Origin: Alphaproteobacteria bacterium
GTDB lineage: Bacteria > Pseudomonadota > Alphaproteobacteria > Micavibrionales > Micavibrionaceae
DNA: 34,492 nt
Assembly (NCBI GenBank): GCA_009929775.1
Contig: RZZS01000023.1
Location: forward strand, 1 to 34,492
Direction: 5' to 3'
Positions 8,530 to 17,170 of the stretch are shown here, in pieces. A model generated the notes under the pieces. The model was not told where the DNA came from. It saw nothing but the letters and a program-made list of their open reading frames with translations, and did not search any database. Every line of letters begins with the position of its first letter. The stretch's first letter is position 1. Position numbers and translations under genes: made by a program.

Positions 8530-8889
8530 TCAGGCCTTGACCTGAAACGATTCACCGCAGCCACATCGGCCGGTTTCGTTCGGGTTGGTAAACAGGAATT
8601 TTTCGTTTCCGAGATCGTCGGCACCGTAGTCCACTACGGTGCCGAATAGCATCCAGGACTGCGTTTTCGCCACGATGAGAACGGCCCCGCCCTTCTCGAT
8701 CCGGTCGTCGCCGTCCGTGACCTCCCGCGCGAATTCCATTTGATAGCTGTTTCCCGAACAACCGGTGGCCTTGACGACAAGACGAAGGGCCACGGCGTCT
8801 TTCGGGCCTTTTTCGACACGGGCGCGAATCGCCTCTGCGGCGCGATCGGTAAGTGTAAGCGGCTCCACGTTCCCGCCTCCCTCTCTCAT
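8530..8889 (-). CDS. sufA: Fe-S cluster A-type carrier, HesB/IscA/SufA family
   Basis: A-type carriers receive or hold Fe-S clusters and pass them to target enzymes. The 119-residue protein keeps the three ligand cysteines at C44 (ATGCSGNSY), C109 and C111 (GRCGCGESF). The frame stays open upstream into the next gene, but the ATG at 8889 overlaps the stop of the DUF59 gene by four bases (ATGA), which fixes the start and indicates translational coupling. It is the last gene of the suf operon. The symbol is by position and family; IscA-type and ErpA-type names cannot be excluded from sequence alone. Confidence 0.88.
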   Translation of the reverse strand: MREGGGNVEPLTLTDRAAEAIRARVEKGPKDAVALRLVVKATGCSGNSYQMEFAREVTDGDDRIEKGGAVLIVAKTQSWMLFGTVVDYGADDLGNEKFLFTNPNETGRCGCGESFQVKA

Positions 8890-9299
8890 GTGAACATGTT
8901 TAACTGAAGCTTGGCCGTTTCGGCCATCATGGAAGGATCCCAGGGAGGATCCCATACGAGTTCCACATCGACCTCCCCGACGTGATCGAGCGGAAAAATC
9001 GCCGTGTGTACCATTCCCGGCATTTCCTGCGCGACCGGGCAACCGGGCGACGTCAGGGACATTTGCACGAAAACGTCGTGAACGCCATCCACCGGGTCCC
9101 GAATTTCCACTTTGTAGATAAGACCGAGTTCGAAGATATTGACAGGAATTTCCGGATCGTACACTTCGCGCAGAGCCACGGCAATCGCGGTCCACAGCGG
9201 ATGATCGCGCGGGACGTCCGCATGCGGAGGCTCGGCGAGTTCGTCATACTCCTCCCCGACCGCGTTCATAACCATATCCTTGCTCGCAACGTGCTGCAT
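8886..9299 (-). CDS. sufT: SUF-associated DUF59/MIP18-family protein (SufT-like)
   Basis: The 137-residue protein contains the DUF59 (MIP18/PaaD-like) fold from about residue 35: REVYDPEIPVNIFELGLIYKVEI, the reactive cysteine region SLTSPGCPVAQE and the ending WDPPWDPSMMAETAKLQL. Proteins of this type in SUF operons help maturation of Fe-S proteins. The first 30 residues are a variable extension. It starts 7 bases after the sufS stop and its own stop overlaps the start of the sufA-like gene. Assignment to the SufT group is based on family and context. Confidence 0.85.
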   Translation of the reverse strand: MQHVASKDMVMNAVGEEYDELAEPPHADVPRDHPLWTAIAVALREVYDPEIPVNIFELGLIYKVEIRDPVDGVHDVFVQMSLTSPGCPVAQEMPGMVHTAIFPLDHVGEVDVELVWDPPWDPSMMAETAKLQLNMFT

Positions 9300-9306
9300 T
9301 TCGTTA

Positions 9307-10548
9307 TCACGCCAGTAGTCTAATCGCTTTATGCAAACCGGTCACAAGATTATTTATATCGTCTTCGTTCGAGTACAAGGCAAGTGAAGCCCGGCATGTT
9401 GCGTCAAGCCCCAATCTCCGCATCAATGGCATACAGCAATGGTGGCCGACGCGAACCGCGACCCCGCACTGGTCGAGAATCATGCCAAGATCGCCCGGAT
9501 GGATTCCATCGATTGTGAAGGACAGAATCGATGCCTTGTCTCGTGCCCGTCCATAAAGTCGAAGCCCCTCGATCGACTCAAGAGCATTTGTCCCGATAGC
9601 AAGAAGACGCGACTCCCACGACTCAATGTCGGACAGGCCTAGCGACCAGACGTAGTCGATAGCCGCGCCGAGTCCGATGACTTCGACAATCGGCGGCGTA
9701 CCGGCTTCGAACCGCTGCGGGGGCGACTTGAAAGTCGTTCTCTCGAACGATACGGACTCAATCATGTCACCGCCGCCCTGATACGGAGGCATGCTTTCGA
9801 GCAACATCTTCCGCCCGTAGAGAACCCCGATACCGGTGGGTCCATAGAGCTTGTGACCTGTGAAGACGAGAAAGTCGGTCCCGAGCGCAGAAACATCGAT
9901 TCGACGGTGGACGACGCCCTGCGAGGCATCGACCAACGTAACGATGTCCGGATTATACGCCTTCACACGGCGCACGATCTCGCCGACCGGATTGACAGTG
10001 CCCAGCGCATTCGAAACATATGTAAAGCTAACCAACCGGGTCCGTGGGCCAAGAATGTCACCGAGTTGATCAAGTATGAGTTCGCCATCGTCATCGACAG
10101 GAAGAACCCGGATTGTCAAACCGATCTGGTCGCGCAGGATTTGCCACGGTACGATGTTCGCATGATGCTCCATTTCCGTAAGAACGATCTCGTCGCCAGC
10201 ACAGAGGTATGTTTTCCCCCAGCTCTGAGCAACAAGGTTGATGGCCTCGGTCGCGTTTCTGGTAAAAACGATTTCGCCCGCGGCTGGCGCGCCGATAAAC
10301 CGCGCCACCTTGCCGCGAACAGCCTCGAAATCGGCGGTCAGATTTTGGGAGATCTCATAAAGACCACGATGAATGTTCGCATACCCCTCCCGCAAAACGC
10401 TGTCCATGGCGGACAGGACGACCTCCGGCTTCTGGGCGCTCGCAGCGGAATCGAGAAACGTCAGCGCCTTGCCGTGCATTGTCGCCCGCAGGCCCGGAAA
10501 GTCCTCCCGATACACGCTCAAATCTGCCGCCGACACGGTGTTCCTCAT
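9307..10548 (-). CDS. sufS: Cysteine desulfurase SufS
   Basis: SufS is a PLP enzyme that removes sulfur from cysteine as a persulfide for Fe-S assembly. K233 (FTGHKLYGP) is the PLP lysine, H128 sits in EMEHHANIVPW, and the persulfide cysteine is C371 in VGHHCCMPLMRRLG; a second cysteine follows immediately at C372, where E. coli SufS has alanine. The ATG at 10548 lies 4 bases past the sufD stop with an AGGGGT site, giving 413 residues, the normal size. The longer open frame would overlap sufD by about 100 bases and is rejected. No sufE or sufU gene is present in this operon. Confidence 0.93.
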   Translation of the reverse strand: MRNTVSAADLSVYREDFPGLRATMHGKALTFLDSAASAQKPEVVLSAMDSVLREGYANIHRGLYEISQNLTADFEAVRGKVARFIGAPAAGEIVFTRNATEAINLVAQSWGKTYLCAGDEIVLTEMEHHANIVPWQILRDQIGLTIRVLPVDDDGELILDQLGDILGPRTRLVSFTYVSNALGTVNPVGEIVRRVKAYNPDIVTLVDASQGVVHRRIDVSALGTDFLVFTGHKLYGPTGIGVLYGRKMLLESMPPYQGGGDMIESVSFERTTFKSPPQRFEAGTPPIVEVIGLGAAIDYVWSLGLSDIESWESRLLAIGTNALESIEGLRLYGRARDKASILSFTIDGIHPGDLGMILDQCGVAVRVGHHCCMPLMRRLGLDATCRASLALYSNEDDINNLVTGLHKAIRLLA

Positions 10549-10552
10549 ACCC

Positions 10553-11764
10553 CTAACCACACGCCTGACGCTCCAGCCAGCCATTGATCGTGGCAAGGCC
10601 TCGCTTCCGGGTTTCGGCATCGCTCGCTTGCTCGACGAGGTCGCGGACAAAGGCGTCGATCAGCAACCGCCGGGCCTCATCCAACGGAAGACCGCGAGAG
10701 CGTAGATAGAATAGCGACTCCTCATCAAGCTCCCCGGTCGTCGCGCCATGAGAACATTTGACGTCGTCGGCATAAATTTCCAACTCCGGCTTCGTATTCA
10801 TCTCGGCTGCATCGCCGAGAACAAGCGCATTGCTCAACTGGTGTGCATCCGTTAACTGCGCTTCCCGGTCGACGAGAATGGAGCCAAGAAACGCGCCACG
10901 CGCACTGTTCTCCAAAACCGACTTCATCGTTTGCATCGAAAAGCAGTTCTCGGCGGAATGCCGAACCGTAACGTTCGTTTCGCCTGACTGCGAGCCCCGA
11001 AGAAGATTGACACCGTTCACCACGAGCCGCCCCCCCTTTCCGCGCAACTCGCCGTAAAGCTGGTTACGACTGGTCGCCGCGCCTGCTGTGACCGTGAGCG
11101 ACTCGCATTCGGCTCCTGCTGCCATGACGATGTGAGTCATCGGGGTATATACGGCATCATCCGGGCATGTTTGAAAACGGCCATGCACCAGCCTCGAGCC
11201 CTCCGCGAGAAAAGCCTGAACGAGCGGCAACGCCCAGTACGCCCCCTGCCCCCTGGCCTCCTCGAGAACGATCAGCTCCGAACCTTCTCCGATCCGGACG
11301 ATAAACCTCGGGGCGTGAATCGCGCCGTCTTCGCCGTTGTGGAACAGTTCGAGCGGAGTCGCGACTTTTTCACCCGCCGGGACATCGATCAGATAGACGC
11401 CAGAACAAAAAGCTGTGTTGGCATGCCACAGGATCGTTTCACCCCAATCTTCACGCCCCGGTGCCGAACTCATAAGAAAGCTGGTGACCCAGTCTGGTGT
11501 CTCGCCGCTCACCCGGGCAACGAAACGCGTATCACCCGACAGACGAACAGCGGGTCCGCCAGGCCGCCGCGCAGCCTTTTTAATAACAGGCGCAAGGTTC
11601 GTATACTTCCAGCTTTCGAGCTTCCGGGTTGGAAGGCCAAGCGCGAACAAACGATCATCCTTCGCCCCCTCACCCGCGATTTCGCGAAGAAAATCTGCGT
11701 TTGACGGGTTGAAGCGGCGCCGAGAAGGCGCTTCCGAAATGGCAGCAGAGCCCTTGACCGTCAC
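10553..11764 (-). CDS. sufD: Fe-S cluster assembly scaffold SufD
   Basis: SufD pairs with SufB in the SufBC2D scaffold. The 403-residue protein has the SufBD beta-helix region with VRHSAENCFSMQTMKSVLEN and the ending KCSHGATTGELDEESLFYLRSRGL typical of SufD. The GTG at 11764 overlaps the sufC stop by four bases (GTGA), and I take it as the start since no better ATG is near. The N-terminal half is less conserved, as usual for SufD, but still has the PTRKLESWKYTNL motif. It is followed 4 bases later by sufS. Confidence 0.92.
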   Translation of the reverse strand: MTVKGSAAISEAPSRRRFNPSNADFLREIAGEGAKDDRLFALGLPTRKLESWKYTNLAPVIKKAARRPGGPAVRLSGDTRFVARVSGETPDWVTSFLMSSAPGREDWGETILWHANTAFCSGVYLIDVPAGEKVATPLELFHNGEDGAIHAPRFIVRIGEGSELIVLEEARGQGAYWALPLVQAFLAEGSRLVHGRFQTCPDDAVYTPMTHIVMAAGAECESLTVTAGAATSRNQLYGELRGKGGRLVVNGVNLLRGSQSGETNVTVRHSAENCFSMQTMKSVLENSARGAFLGSILVDREAQLTDAHQLSNALVLGDAAEMNTKPELEIYADDVKCSHGATTGELDEESLFYLRSRGLPLDEARRLLIDAFVRDLVEQASDAETRKRGLATINGWLERQACG

Positions 11765-12510
11765 GCTACCTCCTGAAGATACGCGCCGTACCCCTTCTCT
11801 TCCAGTTCGTGCGCCAATTCCGGGCCACCGGAGCGAATGATCCGCCCTTTCGCCATAACGTGAACCCGGTCGGGCACGATATAGTCAAGAAGACGCTGGT
11901 AGTGTGTAATAACGAGAAACGAACGCTCGGGAGAGCGCAACCTGTTAACATTGTCCGCAACAACGCGCAGTGCATCGATGTCCAGTCCGCTATCAGTTTC
12001 GTCGAGCACAGCGAATTTCGGCTCCAGAAGAGTCATTTGCAGCGCCTCGTTACGCTTCTTTTCACCCCCGGAGAACCCCACGTTCAAAGGACGTTTGAGC
12101 ATCTCGTCAGAGATGTGCAGATCCCTCGCCACCGCCCGCATTTTTTTCAGAAATTCGAGCGCATCCATCTCGGATTCGCCACGGGCTTTCCGAATGGCGT
12201 TCAGGGACGTCTTAAGGAAATTACTCATCTGGACACCGGGAATTTCCACCGGATACTGGAACGCAAGAAACAATCCGGCGACGGCCCTTTCGTTGGGCTC
12301 CATCTCAAGCAGGTCCCGTCCTTCGAAAGTCACGACCCCGTCGGTGACCTCATATCCTTCCCGGCCGGAAAGAACGTAGGAAAGCGTTGACTTTCCGGAT
12401 CCGTTCGGGCCCATCACGGCGTGAACTTCCCCCCGGCCGATATCAAGATCGAGTCCGCGCAGGATCTCCTGTCCTCCAACCCCGGCTCGGAGATTTCGTA
12501 TTTGGATCAT
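11761..12510 (-). CDS. sufC: Fe-S cluster assembly ATPase SufC
   Basis: SufC is the ABC-type ATPase of the SufBC2D scaffold and powers its conformational change during cluster assembly. The 249-residue protein has Walker A GPNGSGKST at 34-42, the signature FSGGEKKRNE, and Walker B FAVLDETDSGLD. The ATG at 12510 overlaps by four bases with the stop of a small membrane-protein gene, and its own stop overlaps the sufD start. Both overlaps suggest coordinated production of the complex. Confidence 0.95.
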   Translation of the reverse strand: MIQIRNLRAGVGGQEILRGLDLDIGRGEVHAVMGPNGSGKSTLSYVLSGREGYEVTDGVVTFEGRDLLEMEPNERAVAGLFLAFQYPVEIPGVQMSNFLKTSLNAIRKARGESEMDALEFLKKMRAVARDLHISDEMLKRPLNVGFSGGEKKRNEALQMTLLEPKFAVLDETDSGLDIDALRVVADNVNRLRSPERSFLVITHYQRLLDYIVPDRVHVMAKGRIIRSGGPELAHELEEKGYGAYLQEVA

Positions 12511-12773
12511 CTGGTCCTTTCAACGTGTTCAAGCATGAGCTTTTCGATTCGGTGCAATACGGATGATATTTGGGTGAGCGCCATGATAATCAAGCCACTG
12601 AAGGCGACGCCCGCGCACATGATGAACGACACGAAGAGGATCATTCCGCTTCGAACCTGATCGCCCGATGTATCGATTCCCGTTGCGATAACGATAAATG
12701 TGAACACAGCGATCAGGAAACCGATAAGGCCGAGCATCCAGAACAGAAGATTCGTCAAATTTAACTTTTTCAT
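12507..12773 (-). CDS. Small two-helix membrane protein in the suf operon
   Basis: The 88-residue protein has two hydrophobic helices, about residues 8-31 (LLFWMLGLIGFLIAVFTFIV) and 43-66 (MILFVSFIMCAGVAFSGLII), and a charged C-terminal tail of about 20 residues (VLHRIEKLMLEHVERTR) that may be amphipathic. The start at MKKLN (12773) is chosen because the membrane helix begins right after; an upstream ATG (MYYFADVH) is possible. Its stop overlaps sufC by four bases. Insertion of a membrane protein between sufB and sufC is not the usual SUF arrangement. It resembles no family I can name. Confidence 0.75.
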   Translation of the reverse strand: MKKLNLTNLLFWMLGLIGFLIAVFTFIVIATGIDTSGDQVRSGMILFVSFIMCAGVAFSGLIIMALTQISSVLHRIEKLMLEHVERTR

Positions 12774-12864
12774 TCTCGTATGCCTTTTCTGAATGGAATG
12801 AACGTCGGCGAAATAATACATCAATCCCGGAGAAATGCGAGAAGGACCGGGAGAACCGCCAGCG

Positions 12865-14316
12865 TCACCCCACGCTTCCCTCGAGCGAAATGCCGACGAG
12901 CTTCTGGGCCTCCACAGCAAACTCCATCGGCAAGTGCTGAAGAACTTCGCGGCAGAACCCGTTAACGATGAGCGCCACTGCCTCCTCGGCGCTCATGCCT
13001 CGCTGCAAACAATAAAAAAGCTGATCATCCGAGATGCGGGACGTCGTCGCCTCGTGTTCGAGGTGGGCGCGGGGATTCTTACATTCGATGTACGGCACTG
13101 TATGCGCTCCGCAATCGTTTCCAATCAGCAGGCTGTCACACTGCGTAAAATTTCGTGCCCCGTCAGCTTTCGGCATAATTTTCACCTGCCCTCGATACGT
13201 ATTGTTCGAGCGGCCTGCGGAAATACCTTTCGAAATGATCCGGGAACGCGTGTTGCGACCGATATGAATCATCTTCGTTCCGGTGTCCGCCTGCTGACGG
13301 GAATTCGTGATCGCGACCGAGTAGAATTCTCCCGTCGAACCATCTCCCTTGAGAATACAGCTTGGATACTTCCAGGTCACCGCCGAACCGGTTTCCACCT
13401 GTGTCCAGGATATCTTCGAACGGGCGCCTTCGCACAACCCCCGCTTGGTCACGAAATTGTAGATACCACCCCGCCCATTCTCGTCGCCGGGATACCAGTT
13501 CTGGACGGTGGAATACTTGATTTCGGCGTCTTCGTGTGCAATCAGCTCGACAATGGCCGCATGAAGCTGGTTCTCGTCGCGCATCGGTGCCGTGCAGCCC
13601 TCGAGATAGGAAACGTATGATCCCTTGTCGGCAATAATCAAAGTGCGTTCAAACTGACCTGTATTCATCTCGTTAATGCGGAAATACGTGCTCAGCTCCA
13701 TCGGGCAGCGTACGCCTGGCGGCACGTACACGAATGAACCGTCCGTGAAGACCGCCGAGTTCAGGCACGCATGCTTGTTGTCGGTGTGAGGCACAACCGA
13801 ACCCATGTATTTCCGGACAAGGTGAGGATGTTTCTGGACCGCTTCGCTGATCGGACAAAAAATGACGCCCGCCTGGTGAAGCTTTTCCTTAAACGTGGTG
13901 GCGACCGAAACGGAGTCGAACACCGCGTCAACCGCGACCCCGGCGAGCATTTCCTGTTCCCGAAGGGGGATACCAAGCTTCTCGTAGGTTTCCAGAAGCT
14001 TCGGATCAACCTCGTCGAGCGACTTAGGTCGATCCTCGAACGACTTCGGAGCCGCGTAATAGTACGCATTCTGGTAGTCAATCGGCGGGAAATCGACCCG
14101 GGCCCAGTCCGGCTCAGGCATCGATTTCCAGTGCTCGAACGCCCTCAGACGCTGCTCCAGCAACCAGTCGGGCTCATCCTTGCGGGCGGAGATAAAGCGA
14201 ACGATATCTTCATTCAGCCCTTTCGGAGCGCGAACACTCTCGATATCCGTCTGGAACCCGGCAGCGTACTTCCGGATACTTTCCAATTGTTCGATCGTCT
14301 GGGCCTTTGAATCCAT
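12865..14316 (-). CDS. sufB: Fe-S cluster assembly scaffold SufB
   Basis: SufB is the main scaffold subunit on which Fe-S clusters are built. The 483-residue protein contains the typical [16 protein letters not shown] and [19 protein letters not shown] in the N-terminal half, the [19 protein letters not shown] stretch, and the conserved C-terminal region with [19 protein letters not shown]. The start at ATG 14316 (MDSKAQ) lies 16 bases after the rrf2 stop; the longer frame would overlap that gene. A 91-base gap separates its stop from the small membrane-protein start; that gap has a short inverted repeat at 12825-12852. Confidence 0.95.
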   Translation of the reverse strand: MDSKAQTIEQLESIRKYAAGFQTDIESVRAPKGLNEDIVRFISARKDEPDWLLEQRLRAFEHWKSMPEPDWARVDFPPIDYQNAYYYAAPKSFEDRPKSLDEVDPKLLETYEKLGIPLREQEMLAGVAVDAVFDSVSVATTFKEKLHQAGVIFCPISEAVQKHPHLVRKYMGSVVPHTDNKHACLNSAVFTDGSFVYVPPGVRCPMELSTYFRINEMNTGQFERTLIIADKGSYVSYLEGCTAPMRDENQLHAAIVELIAHEDAEIKYSTVQNWYPGDENGRGGIYNFVTKRGLCEGARSKISWTQVETGSAVTWKYPSCILKGDGSTGEFYSVAITNSRQQADTGTKMIHIGRNTRSRIISKGISAGRSNNTYRGQVKIMPKADGARNFTQCDSLLIGNDCGAHTVPYIECKNPRAHLEHEATTSRISDDQLFYCLQRGMSAEEAVALIVNGFCREVLQHLPMEFAVEAQKLVGISLEGSVG

Positions 14317-14332
14317 GGTTGCTTCTAACCGG

Positions 14333-14752
14333 TTACCCAGCTCCAAATTCCCGCTTCGCAAGAATGGCGGACAGCTTCATATTTTCCAGCGCGTCACGGA
14401 TGACGAAATTTATTTCATCCCAGCATCCCTGCAACGAGCATATCCCTCGAAGACGACAATCATCCTGCATCCCGTCGACGCACCCCGTAAGCGCAATAGG
14501 TCCGTCGAGGGTCGCAATGATCGACGCAATGCTGATTTCACCAGGCGCCTTCTGAAGTGAGTAACCTCCATGAACGCCCCGAGAAGAGGCGACAAATCCG
14601 TCCCGCGCCAGCAACTTCAGGATCTTGGCAACCGTTGGCTCCGGAAGGCACGTGACCTCTGAGATGTCGGAGGCGGTGCGAAGCTTGTCCCCGCTGGCCA
14701 TTTCGGAGAGAATTACCACGCCATAACATGCCAGACGCGACAGTTTAATCAT
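14333..14752 (-). CDS. Rrf2-family SUF regulator, Fe-S-binding type
   Basis: The 139-residue protein has an N-terminal winged helix domain (residues 1-70, including the recognition region [18 protein letters not shown] and GVHGGYSL) and four cysteines C91, C99, C105 and C110. Rrf2 proteins such as IscR and SufR use cysteines here to hold an Fe-S cluster and sense cluster demand; the spacing differs slightly from E. coli IscR. It is the first gene of the suf operon, 16 bases before sufB, which suggests feedback control of the operon. I could not identify a binding site in the upstream region. Confidence 0.9.
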   Translation of the reverse strand: MIKLSRLACYGVVILSEMASGDKLRTASDISEVTCLPEPTVAKILKLLARDGFVASSRGVHGGYSLQKAPGEISIASIIATLDGPIALTGCVDGMQDDCRLRGICSLQGCWDEINFVIRDALENMKLSAILAKREFGAG

Positions 14753-14898
14753 GTTGTTCTGTTCCTGCTCGAATAAAAGGGTACCAGTCTTGATCTGTCA
14801 TTTTTACAGAAGTTTTTCAAGGGTTACAGGAAAAATCGTACTCAAACAATGCCGTTTCGATGTAGACTCGGCCAAACGGCTCCAAGGCATCAGGTCAA

Positions 14899-17157
14899 AT
14901 GAAACAAATCGTTTGGTACGTCCCCATCTATTCCGCGACGTTGCTCCTCAGCGCGTTCCTTCTTTTCTCCGTTCAGCCGCTCTTCGGCAAGATGATACTG
15001 CCGCTTCTCGGCGGAGCGCCTTCCGTATGGAACACGGCGATGCTCTTCTTTCAGGTCACGCTTCTCGCCGGTTACGCATACGCGCACGCGACTACCAAAT
15101 TTTTGGGTATCCGGCGACAGGCGGGCCTTCATCTGGCCCTGGTTCTTGCATTCATGCTGTTTTTGCCCATTTCCCTTCCGGATGGCGCTGTTCCTCCGGC
15201 AGGCAGAGACCCAACCCTCTGGCAACTCGGCATCATGGCGACCGTCGTCGGCGGACCCTTTTTTGTTCTCGCCGGCACGACACCGATGCTTCAGCGCTGG
15301 TTCGCGCATACACCGCATCCGGACTCACATAACCCTTACTTCCTTTATGCCGCCAGCAACCTTGGCAGCGTCACCGCACTTCTGGCCTATCCCTTCCTGA
15401 TAGAGCCAATCATGGGGTTGCGGGAACAGGCCATGAACTGGGCCAGCCTGTACCTTCTTCTCGCCGTTCTCATCACTCTGTCTCTGAGTCTCGTCTGGTC
15501 GCACGGCAGAGAGCAGCGCGACGAGACGGGCTTCAAAGACGATCTGCCAGACGTCGTAACCTGGGGACGGCGGGGCATGTGGCTCCTTCTCGCCTTTGTG
15601 CCCTCAAGCCTGATGCTCGGCGTTACAACATATATCACGATGGACATTGCCTCGGCTCCGCTCTTCTGGATCATGCCCCTCGCGCTTTATGTCGGCTCGT
15701 TCATCATCGCGTTCGCCCGTCGCCCTCTTATCTCCTACCGGATGGCGGTATGGCTGCAGACTCTGCTGTTCGCCGGAGTCGTGTTCTGGACCCTGCAGAA
15801 GCAGGTCGGGGCGCCCGTTCTTATTTTCTTCCATCTGGGCCTGTTCACCTTTACGGCGATCGCATGCCACCTCGATCTCTCAAGACTGCGCCCCGCCGCG
15901 AAGCATTTGACCGAGTTTTACCTTATTATGTCTACAGGCGGCGCACTGGGCGGCGTTTTCAATGCGCTGATCGCTCCCAATCTTTTTCTGATGCCTATCG
16001 AATATCCGCTGATCCTTGCGCTCGCGGCATTTCTCCGTTTCTCCGCCCGAGAGGAATTCAGCCTTGCGAATTCGGTCAAACGATTCATCGAGGGCGTGCG
16101 GGAGCGCAATATTGTCGAACTCGGAATTTTTGCCATTTCGATACTGCTTGCCACCGGTGCCCTGGTGGCTATCACGCTTCTCGGGACCCGCCCGAAGGAC
16201 ATCCTTCTGATAATCGGAATTGCCTGCGCGGCTTCGATTCTCCTTCTGTACGACAGACGCTGGACATTTGCGGCGGTCACCACCGCAATCTTGATTGTCA
16301 GCAGCCTGACGATCTGGACCAGTAATGACAGCATTCTTGAATGGAGGCGCAATTTCTTCGGAATCGTCCGCATTACGCAGAGCGAGGATCTCGGCATTCG
16401 AAAGATGACCCACGGCACGACCGTTCACGGCGCTCAGCCGCTTGCAGAAGATTTTCGTCTGGTCCCAATCACCTATTACAGTCCGTTTGGAGCTCTCGGC
16501 GACGTATACAAGGTTTTCGAACAGAATCGTCCGGCCCCCTACCGGATCGGTGCGATTGGTCTCGGAGTCGGTTCTATCAGCTGTTATGGCCGCGAGGGCG
16601 ACGCGTACGATTACTTCGAGATCGATCCCGACATTGCGGAGATCGCGCAGGACCCGGCGTTCTTCACCTACCTGCGTGATTGTCCTCCCGAATACGATAT
16701 CCACATTGGCGACGGTCGGGTCCAGATTGCCCGGATGCCCGACAACTCATACGACATGATCGTTCTCGACGCTTTCAGTTCAGATAACATTCCTGTTCAT
16801 CTTCTGACGATTGAAGCATTCGAACTGTACCGCGACAAGCTCAAGCCCGGAGGAGTCATCGCGATCAATATCTCGAACCGCTACATGGACCTGAAGCCCG
16901 TTGTCGCCGCAAACGCGCGGGATGCGGGAATGACGGCCCTTTTCCGTTTCACCCGTCACGGAAAGCTTGCGAATTCCGAGATCATGTATTCCGCGGTCAT
17001 GTTTGCTGTCGTAACCGATAATGCCGACATTCAGGTCGATCTGCGCCAGAAAGGCTGGACCGCGCCAATAGAGCTATTCGGGGAACGTGCATGGACCGAC
17101 GACTACGCCAATCTCCTCAAGGTAATCCTCAGAGGAAACACCATCGAAGCCAGGTAG
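14899..17157 (+). CDS. Multi-helix membrane protein fused to a spermidine-synthase-like domain
   Basis: The 752-residue protein has many hydrophobic helices over about residues 1-480 (for example YSATLLLSAFLLFSVQPLFG, AGLHLALVLAFMLFL, LLLAVLITLSLSLV), then a cytosolic domain at about 500-752 like the spermidine synthase fold. In that domain are the SAM-type loop AIGLGVGSISCYG, an acidic strand end (YFEIDPDIAEIA), GDGRVQIARMP, and IVLDAFSSDNIPVHLLTIEAF. Fused membrane/spermidine-synthase proteins are common in bacteria but their substrates are mostly unknown, so polyamine synthesis should not be assumed. It is read divergently from the suf operon (146 bases between starts) and ends 13 bases before prfC. 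Confidence 0.82.
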   Translation: MKQIVWYVPIYSATLLLSAFLLFSVQPLFGKMILPLLGGAPSVWNTAMLFFQVTLLAGYAYAHATTKFLGIRRQAGLHLALVLAFMLFLPISLPDGAVPPAGRDPTLWQLGIMATVVGGPFFVLAGTTPMLQRWFAHTPHPDSHNPYFLYAASNLGSVTALLAYPFLIEPIMGLREQAMNWASLYLLLAVLITLSLSLVWSHGREQRDETGFKDDLPDVVTWGRRGMWLLLAFVPSSLMLGVTTYITMDIASAPLFWIMPLALYVGSFIIAFARRPLISYRMAVWLQTLLFAGVVFWTLQKQVGAPVLIFFHLGLFTFTAIACHLDLSRLRPAAKHLTEFYLIMSTGGALGGVFNALIAPNLFLMPIEYPLILALAAFLRFSAREEFSLANSVKRFIEGVRERNIVELGIFAISILLATGALVAITLLGTRPKDILLIIGIACAASILLLYDRRWTFAAVTTAILIVSSLTIWTSNDSILEWRRNFFGIVRITQSEDLGIRKMTHGTTVHGAQPLAEDFRLVPITYYSPFGALGDVYKVFEQNRPAPYRIGAIGLGVGSISCYGREGDAYDYFEIDPDIAEIAQDPAFFTYLRDCPPEYDIHIGDGRVQIARMPDNSYDMIVLDAFSSDNIPVHLLTIEAFELYRDKLKPGGVIAINISNRYMDLKPVVAANARDAGMTALFRFTRHGKLANSEIMYSAVMFAVVTDNADIQVDLRQKGWTAPIELFGERAWTDDYANLLKVILRGNTIEAR

Positions 17158-17170
17158 CCCGAACAAATCG

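Noticed and set aside
12825..12852. Six-base inverted repeat TCCCGG/CCGGGA between sufB and the small membrane gene
   Set aside because: It is short with a 16-base loop and could be chance; it was not listed as a regulatory hairpin.
15880..16704. Minus-strand frame of 274 codons inside the fused membrane protein gene
   Set aside because: It is antisense to a long membrane-protein gene with recognisable motifs and has no protein features of its own.
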